Both the position numbers and the translations under genes were made by a program. A stretch of DNA of 6,963 nt from the NCBI RefSeq assembly GCF_035998295.1, contig NZ_DASYHS010000188.1, forward strand, positions 1 to 6,963, given 5' to 3'. The notes beneath the pieces were generated by a model. That model was not told the origin of the DNA and did no database searches. It saw only the letters and a program-made list of their open reading frames with translations. Source of the stretch: DASYHS01 sp035998295 (lineage in GTDB: Bacteria; Pseudomonadota; Alphaproteobacteria; Azospirillales; Azospirillaceae). Each line of letters starts with the position of its first letter. Within the stretch, counting starts at the first letter, position 1. Shown piece by piece: positions 1-4,396 of the stretch.

Positions 1-374
1 AAGTACGTCTTTGCGCTGAAGTCAAATCCAGGGACGTATTGTGAGTATCCGTGCGCCTCCGCCTCTTTTACGGGGACCCACGCAGCGTCGATGTGGTGAA
101 ACACGCGACCTTTTCCATCTGGTTTTTTTGCGAGAGAAAACCGCCGATAGTCTTTTATTACCCTGGCCGCATCTTTAGCGTAGGTCGCCGCTGCGACGGC
201 GATAATCAGACTTGCAGCATCTCGCGACGTTGCATCGGGAGCCGCATTCCCGCGAGCCCCGGTGCTGGTCAGCTCTCCCCCCTCTCGGGCACGCCGGGCA
301 AAATGTCGGACCTCACCTGGTTCCCACCAGATCGCCCCTGCCAAAGCGTCCACGATTTGCGATAGCTTAGCCAT
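1..374 (-). CDS. Hypothetical protein of the integrative element, N-terminal 124 residues (C-terminus beyond left edge)
   Basis: Reading the minus strand from the ATG at 374-372 gives 124 uninterrupted codons to the window edge, beginning MAKLSQIVDALAGAIWWEPG. I do not recognise a named family. The first half (about residues 5-60) reads like a compact helical or winged-helix domain: a Trp-Trp-Glu-Pro-Gly turn, an Arg-rich helix (HFARRAREGG), a GARGNAAPD linker, then an Ala-rich helix (DAASLIIAVAAATYA). From memory this resembles N-terminal segments of alphaproteobacterial prophage hypothetical proteins with an 'ARR.REGG..T.GARG' pattern, but that is a recollection only. The gene is divergent from the integrase across 149 bp, as cargo or regulatory genes of small integrative elements often are. 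No strong Shine-Dalgarno precedes the start, so the start is tentative. The codons are less GC-biased (AAA, ATA, TTT present) than in the chromosomal genes to the right, consistent with acquired DNA. Confidence 0.7.
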   Translation of the reverse strand, partial: MAKLSQIVDALAGAIWWEPGEVRHFARRAREGGELTSTGARGNAAPDATSRDAASLIIAVAAATYAKDAARVIKDYRRFSLAKKPDGKGRVFHHIDAAWVPVKEAEAHGYSQYVPGFDFSAKTY

Positions 375-433
375 GCCTGATCACACCGTAAGAGTTAACA
401 CCCTAGCGGAACGTTCGGAGCGGGTCAATTGCC

Positions 434-452
434 ATTTGTCACGATGACAAAT
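434..452. promoter_or_regulatory. Perfect inverted repeat, probable operator over the integrase promoter
   Basis: ATTTGTCA (434-441) and TGACAAAT (445-452) are exact inverse complements separated by CGA. The left arm contains TTGTCA (436-441), the apparent -35 box for the integrase promoter, so a dimeric repressor bound here would block transcription. A repressor of integrase expression is typical for integrative elements. No repressor gene is in view; the partial divergent gene is one candidate. Symmetry and position are seen; the regulatory role is inferred. Confidence 0.6.
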
Positions 453-466
453 AAGCGTACTATACT
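436..466 (+). promoter_or_regulatory. Putative sigma-70-type promoter of the integrase
   Basis: TTGTCA (436-441) matches the -35 consensus at 5 of 6 positions and TATACT (461-466) matches the -10 at 5 of 6. The spacing is 19 bp, two longer than ideal. An alternative -10, TACTAT (458-463), gives 16 bp. The AT-rich stretch stands out in GC-rich surroundings and lies about 60 bp before the integrase ATG. A weaker divergent promoter may exist: TTGACC on the minus strand (428-423) matches a -35 at 5 of 6, with only a poor -10 (TAGGGT, 405-400) 17 bp away. Confidence 0.5.
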
Positions 467-523
467 GGAACGCCACGACCGCGGCTTAGCGCCCGCTGAT
501 ATTTATGCAAGGGGTGGCAGGGG

Positions 524-1714
524 ATGGCAACGATCAGAAGGCGGACACTGCCCAGCGGTAAAATTGTGTGGCAGTGCGACTATCGCGATCAGAACGGAGC
601 GCGGCGATCGAAGCAGTTCGAGCGGAAGAGGGAGGCGGATGCGTTCCTCGTGCGCGCCCGCTCCGAGGTTGCCCAGGGCATCCACACGGCGGACTCGGCG
701 TCCTCCACCGTGGCCGAGGTCGGCGAATTGTGGATCAAGCGGTGCGAGGACGACGGGCTTGAGGCGAGCACGGTCAAGATGTACCGGGAGCACCTTCGTC
801 TTCACATCTCGCCGCTGATCGGGGCACAGAAGCTGTCCAGGCTCACCATGCCCGGCGTCGAGGCGTTCAAGGATCAGCTGCTAGAGTCCCGCTCTCGCGA
901 TATGGCCAGGCGGGTCCTCACGAGCTTGAAGGGCATCATCAAGGAAGCGCGGCGCCGCGGCCTGCTGGCGCAGAACCCGGCCGAGGGCGTGACCGTCGAC
1001 CTGCGCCGTTCCGAGGAGGAGGAAGGTGAGATCCCCTCGAAGGACCACATCCGGGCCATGCTCGCCAAGGCACCCGAAATCTGGCCGCTGAAGAAGATTA
1101 CCCGCGGCCGGTGGGTGAAAGGCGAAGGGCGTCCGGAACGCCACCTGCCGCAGCCGTGGCGCCCGCTCATTGTGACTGCGATCTTCACCGGCATGCGCGC
1201 GTCCGAGCTGCGCGGCCTGCCCTGGGCGAACGTCGACCTGTCGGCCGGCGTGATCCGGGTTCGCCAGCGTGCGGACCGCTGGCAGCAGATCGGTCCGCCG
1301 AAGTCCCGCGCGGGTCGCCGGGATATCCCGCTCGCGCCGATCGTCGTGAACACGCTCCGGGAATGGAAGATGGCCTGCCCGGCCACCGCCCTCGATCTCG
1401 TCTTCCCGAACGAGTTGGGCCAAGCCCTCACCCACACCAACCTGTCGCGCCAAGGCTTCTATCCGCTGCTGAAGGCGTGCGGCCTCTGGTCCAAGGCGGA
1501 CGATGCCGGCGTCTACACCTTCCACTCGCTACGGCACGCGGCAGCCTCGCTGTTCATCGAGCAGGGGTGGAGCCCGAAGAAGGTCCAGACCGTCATGGGG
1601 CATTCGAGCATCCAGGTGACGTTCGACATCTACGGTCACCTCTTCCCCTCCCAGGAAGACGACCGGGAGGCGATGGCGCAGCTTCAAGCCCGGTTGCTCG
1701 GGGCGCCGGCCTGA
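524..1714 (+). CDS. Tyrosine recombinase, phage/island-type integrase
   Basis: This 396-residue protein is a site-specific recombinase that would cut and rejoin attachment sites through a covalent 3'-phosphotyrosine intermediate, moving the element in and out of the chromosome. Residues 1-55 form an arm-binding-type N-terminal domain (MATIRRRTLPSGKIVWQCDY, then basic strands). Residues 60-155 form the helical SAM-like core-binding domain. Residues 170-390 are the catalytic domain. All six catalytic positions are visible: Arg225 in TGMRASEL, Lys260 in PPKSRAGRRDIPL, His334 and Arg337 in FHSLRH, His360 in VMGHSS, and Tyr370 in FDIYGHLF. Length is normal for the family and no frame damage is seen, so it may be active. 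AAGGGG and GGGG runs lie just upstream of the ATG. The stop codon shares one base with the next start (TGATG), so the two genes are probably translated together. The nearby tRNA 3' end is the likely attachment site. Confidence 0.95.
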   Translation: MATIRRRTLPSGKIVWQCDYRDQNGARRSKQFERKREADAFLVRARSEVAQGIHTADSASSTVAEVGELWIKRCEDDGLEASTVKMYREHLRLHISPLIGAQKLSRLTMPGVEAFKDQLLESRSRDMARRVLTSLKGIIKEARRRGLLAQNPAEGVTVDLRRSEEEEGEIPSKDHIRAMLAKAPEIWPLKKITRGRWVKGEGRPERHLPQPWRPLIVTAIFTGMRASELRGLPWANVDLSAGVIRVRQRADRWQQIGPPKSRAGRRDIPLAPIVVNTLREWKMACPATALDLVFPNELGQALTHTNLSRQGFYPLLKACGLWSKADDAGVYTFHSLRHAAASLFIEQGWSPKKVQTVMGHSSIQVTFDIYGHLFPSQEDDREAMAQLQARLLGAPA

Positions 1715-2196
1715 TGAATGTCTACGTCGTATCGTTGCGCAGCGAAGCCGGGCGGGAACTGCGTATGTGCAAGGTCGGCATCGCCAACGACATCGAGCGC
1801 CGTCTGGCCGACATTCGAACCAGTTCCCCTTTCCCTGCGGATCTCGCCCATCTGTTCAAGTTTCGTGAGCGGCGTATCGCGTACTCGATCGAGCGGAGGA
1901 CGCACGAGTTGCTAGCCGACTGCCGGATGAACGGCGAATGGTTTCGCTGCGAGCCATCAAGGGCGGCCGGCACCATTGAGGCCGCCGCGCACGAGCTGCA
2001 CTACACCATCATTGCAAGGAACGGCGTCCGGGTCGGGCGCGTCAAGCGCCCCGGCGATCCCCTGTTCACCCGAGAGCAGATCATGGCGATGCGGCAGAGC
2101 ATGGGCGAAGCACTCAATGCAACATCAATGCAACACGGCGGGCTGAAACCCGCAGAAACCCTAGGGATGGAGACAACTCTGACTCCGCCAGCCTAG
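1714..2196 (+). CDS. GIY-YIG/T5orf172 (Mug113)-like small protein coupled to the integrase
   Basis: The 160-residue product has a recognisable degenerate GIY-YIG nuclease-like fold of the T5orf172/Mug113 type. VYVVSL (3-8) stands for the first 'GIY' strand and CKVGIANDIERRL (19-31) for the 'YIG' strand and helix with its Arg residues. The SSPFPADLAHLF segment (37-48) follows, then a helix ending in NGEWFRC (73-79), whose Glu75 occupies the family's metal-binding glutamate position. Residues 80-160 are not recognised. Related proteins are frequent in phages and integrative elements; their substrate is mostly unknown, so nicking of DNA is possible but unproven. The ATG overlaps the integrase stop by one base and no clear ribosome site is visible, which implies translational coupling. 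The last codons cross the attachment region and the TAG stop lies in the T-stem of the tRNA-like end, so the C-terminus may change when the element excises. Confidence 0.75.
   Translation: MNVYVVSLRSEAGRELRMCKVGIANDIERRLADIRTSSPFPADLAHLFKFRERRIAYSIERRTHELLADCRMNGEWFRCEPSRAAGTIEAAAHELHYTIIARNGVRVGRVKRPGDPLFTREQIMAMRQSMGEALNATSMQHGGLKPAETLGMETTLTPPA
2114..2135. repeat. Perfect 11-bp tandem direct repeat near the attachment site
   Basis: TCAATGCAACA occurs at 2114-2124 and again immediately at 2125-2135 without mismatch. It lies inside the 3' part of the GIY-YIG gene, about 60-80 bp from the tRNA-like end. Many tyrosine integrases bind short direct repeats (arm-type sites) flanking the core site, and position and size fit that role. 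A slipped duplication in coding DNA is the alternative; 11 bp is not a multiple of three, so the copies encode different residues. Confidence 0.55.
2138..2153. other. Short hairpin next to the tandem repeat
   Basis: GCGGG (2138-2142) pairs perfectly with CCCGC (2149-2153) around a six-base loop (CTGAAA). It directly follows the 11-bp repeats and is followed by the perfect palindrome CCCTAGGG (2159-2166). Together these form a dense structured stretch leading to the attachment site. The symmetry is plain; a binding role for integrase or an accessory factor is only inferred. Confidence 0.4.
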
Positions 2197-2220
2197 GTTC
2201 GAATCCTAGTCCCCCAACCA
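2193..2220 (+). tRNA. 3' end of a tRNA-like gene with encoded CCA; attachment-site half
   Basis: The sequence folds as a canonical T-arm: stem CTAGG (2193-2197), loop TTCGAAT (2198-2204), stem CCTAG (2205-2209). It is followed by the 3' acceptor strand TCCCCCA (2210-2216), discriminator A (2217) and CCA (2218-2220). No D-arm, anticodon arm or matching 5' acceptor strand (expected TGGGGGA) is found upstream; the integrative-element gene occupies that space. It is therefore a tRNA 3' fragment left at the junction by integration, with the intact gene expected beyond the left edge. A U1-A72 pair resembles glutamine tRNAs, but their discriminator is usually G, so I do not assign an amino acid. The acceptor piece of a two-piece alphaproteobacterial tmRNA is an alternative, but no coding piece with a tag frame follows. 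The native terminator downstream supports a once-complete transcription unit. Confidence 0.75.
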
Positions 2221-2248
2221 TTCAGAAAGCCAAGTAAATCAACGATCT

Positions 2249-2272
2249 AGCCCCGCTCCGGCGGGGCTTTTT
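2249..2272 (+). terminator. Rho-independent terminator of the tRNA-like gene
   Basis: AGCCCCGC (2249-2256) pairs perfectly with GCGGGGCT (2261-2268) around the loop TCCG, and TTTT follows (2269-2272). Only the plus strand carries the T run. It lies 28 bases after the encoded CCA, which fits the end of a tRNA transcription unit. It would also stop read-through from the integrase operon. Confidence 0.85.
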
Positions 2273-2319
2273 CGTTCTCCGACCGCTCCGGCCAGCGGGG
2301 TTCTTAGGGGGAGCAAGGC

Positions 2320-2775
2320 CTAGTTCGAACGCGGGTTCACGGGGATTGGGCAGAGCAACGAAGCGAGGACGTAGAGGTCCCACCCCGCAAGGTTGCATGT
2401 TGCCTTGATGGAGCACTTGCCCTTGCCCAGGCGGACGGCATTGATGGCGAAATGTCTGGCGACCGCCATGCTGAGGGCGCCGTCGAGGTCAAGGTGGTCC
2501 AGGGTTGCGGGATCGCGGCGCACTCGTTCTCCTTCTCGCCCACCGCCTCCTGGGCCGGCATCAGGTGTTCGCCCGTCACCCGGGCGGAGACCAGATGCGG
2601 CGCTTGGCGCTTGGCGCCAGGCCGCACGATCGTGACTGCGCCGCAGGAAGCCCAGATGGTTACGTCGCCACAACGCGATCTCGTCGTAGTCCCCACAGTC
2701 CGCGATCGTCGCCGCGGCCACCAGGAACAGCACCTTGTGCAACGGTCGGCCAAGCTCAAGGCATTCATCGATTCG
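2320..2775 (-). pseudogene. ISAs1-family transposase remnant, frameshifted and internally deleted
   Basis: Three translated pieces on the minus strand line up in order with ISAs1 (H-repeat type) transposases, normally about 370 residues. From about 2775 to 2640 the frame gives HKVLFLVAAATIADCGDY and EIALWRRNHLGFLRR, matching the N-terminal 'ILF.A..AVL.GAEDW.EIE.FGR..L.WLRR' region. At 2612-2505 another frame gives APHLVSA...GEHL...QEAVGEKENECAAIPQ, matching the '.LH.VSA....L.LGQ..V.EKSNE..AIP' block. From 2505 the first frame resumes with DHLDLDGAL. The coding then jumps near 2460 straight to the C-terminal end (RHFAINAVRL, SIKATCNLAGWD), stopping at TAG 2322-2320. Roughly the central 150 residues with most of the DDE catalytic core are missing, and there are two frame changes. 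The remnant cannot encode an active enzyme. I found no convincing terminal inverted repeats. Family assignment is from memory of conserved blocks. Confidence 0.75.
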
Positions 2776-2942
2776 CTCGGCGGCCTCTGGTCCCAAGGCA
2801 GGCTCGCCGGGAAGGTCGGTTCCGTCTTTTCGGCTTCGTCGCCGCTGCACGGAGGTAACGAGACGACGATCATGTCCCTGTACCCACCGCTCTCCCATCC
2901 CGGCCTGATCATCGTGCCGCTCGGCTATACGGATCCGGTCCT

Positions 2943-3539
2943 CTACTCGGGTTCCTCCTGCTGTCCGGACGTCCGCATCCCGCTCCAACGCTTGACGAGG
3001 CTGGTGTCGAGATCGAAAAGGTCCAGCACGCGCCCGACCGTGTGGTCGACCATGTCGCCGATCGAGGCGGGATGCGTGTAGAAGGCGGGCACGGGCGGCG
3101 CCACGATGCCGCCCATGTCGGTAACGGCCAGCATGTTCGTGAGGTGGACGCGCGTGAGCGGCGTCTCGCGCACCAGCAGGACGAGGCGCCGCCGCTCCTT
3201 CAGGACGACGTCGGCCGAGCGCGTCAGCAGCGTCGAACTGACGCCCGTGGCGATCTCGGCCAGCGTCTTCATGGAGCACGGGGCGACGATCATGCCCAGC
3301 GTGCGGAACGAGCCGCTGGAGCAGGCAGCCCCGACGTCGCCTATGGCGTAGTGGCGGTCGGCCAGCGCCCGGACGTCCGCCACCTTCATGCCGAGCTCGT
3401 GCTCCAGGGTCAGCGCGCCGGCCTTGGAGACGACCAGATGCGTCTCGACGTCCAGCGCCCGCAATGTCTCCAGCGCCCGCACGCCATAGACGGCGCCGGA
3501 AGCGCCACTGATTCCGACTATGATCCGCCGCCGATCCAT
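2943..3539 (-). CDS. ubiX: UbiX/Pad1-type flavin prenyltransferase
   Basis: This 198-residue cytoplasmic flavoprotein should join dimethylallyl phosphate to reduced FMN, making prenylated FMN, the cofactor of UbiD-type decarboxylases (ubiquinone synthesis or aromatic-acid metabolism). The Rossmann-like FMN-binding start IIVGISGASGAVYG (6-19) is present. So are VSKAGALTLEHE (37-48), SGSF (75-78), GMIVAPCSMKTLAEIATG (82-99), LLTRSADVVLKERRRLVL (104-121), RETPL (124-128), HLTNML (132-137) and PAFYTHP (151-157). These match UbiX along the whole length. The start is placed at ATG 3539-3537 because MDRRRIIVGISG fits the family N-terminus; an upstream in-frame ATG at 3620 would add 27 residues that look non-coding. 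A weak GAGAG precedes the start. No ubiD is in the window; the gene stands alone, its promoter presumably in 3540-3763. The C-terminal tail after about residue 185 is polar and not conserved. Confidence 0.93.
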   Translation of the reverse strand: MDRRRIIVGISGASGAVYGVRALETLRALDVETHLVVSKAGALTLEHELGMKVADVRALADRHYAIGDVGAACSSGSFRTLGMIVAPCSMKTLAEIATGVSSTLLTRSADVVLKERRRLVLLVRETPLTRVHLTNMLAVTDMGGIVAPPVPAFYTHPASIGDMVDHTVGRVLDLFDLDTSLVKRWSGMRTSGQQEEPE

Positions 3540-3702
3540 GTGCTCTCGTTCCAGTCGGGCATCCGCCCCGTGCCGGCTAGTCTGAACGGAGGTCCGCCTC
3601 AGGAAAACACCCGTTTCCAAAGTGGCCGGGCCGTCGTCTCCTCCTGCGCCCCCGGGAGCCTCCTGCGCACCGGCGTCGCCACGGCGCGCGGTCGATCACA
3701 CT

Positions 3703-3746
3703 TGGGCGACCGCCCTTCGGCTTCTGGACGACCACCCTTCGGCTTC
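3703..3746. repeat. 22-bp tandem direct repeat, two copies
   Basis: TGGGCGACCGCCCTTCGGCTTC (3703-3724 described by its unit) is followed immediately by a second copy at 3725-3746 that differs by two G-to-A changes, at unit positions 4 and 10. The first copy contains GGGC-GACC-GCCC, a small hairpin; the changes weaken it in the second copy. It lies in the 224-bp gap between the acetyltransferase stop and the UbiX start, so it may sit in the ubiX leader or promoter. Function unknown. Confidence 0.7.
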
Positions 3747-3763
3747 GGCGGCTCGGCGGAAGC

Positions 3764-4396
3764 TCAAAAGACCGTTTCCGGTTCCCTCACGTAGCCGTCG
3801 TTCTTCTCTTCGGCCGACAGGCGGCGGATCACCTTGCACGGATTGCCGGCCGCGAGCGCCATCGGCGGCACATCCGCGGTGACGACGCTGCCGGCGCCGA
3901 TCACGGCGCCGTCGCCGATCGTGACGCCCGGGCAGATTATGGCGCCGCCGGCGATCCAGGCGTCGTCGCCGATGACGACGCCCCGCGGGATGATCTGGTT
4001 GGTCCGGCGCAGCATCGGGTCCAGCGAATGGCAGACCGTATAGATATGGACGCCGGGGCCGATGCGGGCATAGTCGCCGATCCTCACCGTCCCCGAATCC
4101 AGGATCGCACAGCCGAAGTTGAGCACGGCGTTCGCGCCGATCGCGATGTTGAAGCCGTAGTCGCACCGGAACGGCGGCTTCACTCTGGCGCCGGCGCCGA
4201 AATGTCCAAGAAGGTCCTTCAGCAGCACGTCGCGCAGCGACGCGTCCTCGGCAGGCGTTTCGTTGATCCGCCGGAGCAGGGCCTGCGCCTTGGCGTAGGC
4301 CGCCGACAGATCCTCGTCCAGATAGCAGAACGGCTCTCCGCGCTCCATCTTCTGGCGCTCACTCGATACGGGCCGCTCGTGTCCGCCGTTTGTCAT
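3764..4396 (-). CDS. Maltose/galactoside O-acetyltransferase-like enzyme (left-handed beta-helix)
   Basis: The 210-residue product belongs to the Maa/LacA/NodL group, cytoplasmic trimers that move an acetyl group from acetyl-CoA to a sugar or similar hydroxyl. Residues 16-66 match the N-terminal maltose-acetyltransferase cap (KMERGEPFCYLDEDL, LLRRINETP). Residues 82-175 are hexapeptide repeats forming the beta-helix (IAIGANAVLNFGCAILD, VRIGDYARIGPGVHIYT, GVVIGDDAWIAGGA, GVTIGDGAVIGAGSVVT). His123 in VCHSLDP is at the catalytic-histidine position of LacA, and PPMALAAGNPCKVIRRL (177-193) is the usual C-terminal cap. The ATG at 4396 overlaps the histidine-kinase TGA (ATGA) and has GGGAG five bases upstream, which supports it over Met17. 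The acceptor cannot be told from sequence; the kinase neighbour suggests a cell-envelope or signalling-linked substrate rather than sugar catabolism, which is inference. Confidence 0.92.
   Translation of the reverse strand: MTNGGHERPVSSERQKMERGEPFCYLDEDLSAAYAKAQALLRRINETPAEDASLRDVLLKDLLGHFGAGARVKPPFRCDYGFNIAIGANAVLNFGCAILDSGTVRIGDYARIGPGVHIYTVCHSLDPMLRRTNQIIPRGVVIGDDAWIAGGAIICPGVTIGDGAVIGAGSVVTADVPPMALAAGNPCKVIRRLSAEEKNDGYVREPETVF
3766..3782 (-). terminator. Possible weak terminator overlapping the acetyltransferase stop
   Basis: On the minus strand ACCG-GAAA-CGGT (3782-3771) is followed by CTTTT (3770-3766), which runs into the TGA stop. A four-base-pair stem with a GNRA loop is short for an intrinsic terminator, although the U run is right. 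It falls at the end of the three-gene cluster, where a terminator is expected. Low confidence. Confidence 0.3.

Larger units (their letters stand above)
1..2220. mobile_element. Right end of an integrative element inserted at a tRNA 3' end
   Basis: The element is inferred from an intact tyrosine integrase, a coupled GIY-YIG-like gene, a divergent gene of phage-like character, and a tRNA 3' end that has no 5' half. The right boundary is at or just before the CCA at 2220, because the terminator beyond it belongs to the interrupted tRNA gene. The left boundary is outside the window. Size, cargo and type (prophage, genomic island or satellite) cannot be told. Confidence 0.7.

Noticed and set aside
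413..427. Alphaproteobacterial LexA box (GTTC-N7-GTTC)
   Set aside because: GTTC at 413-416 is followed after seven bases by GTCA, not GTTC; one half-site alone is weak evidence.
1111..1713. Upstream extension of the GIY-YIG-like frame into the integrase region
   Set aside because: The region is the integrase in another frame; the ATG at 1714 overlapping the integrase stop is the natural start.
2193..2272. Intact permuted two-piece tmRNA gene
   Set aside because: After the CCA there is only about 28 bases before a terminator, with no 5'-piece or tag reading frame.
2452..3081. Long plus-strand open frame across the ISAs1 remnant and the ubiX 3' end
   Set aside because: It is antisense to recognisable transposase blocks and to ubiX, and its translation matches nothing known.
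3540..3620. 27-residue N-terminal extension of UbiX
   Set aside because: The extension lacks family similarity, and UbiX proteins begin just before the GISGASG motif as at 3539.
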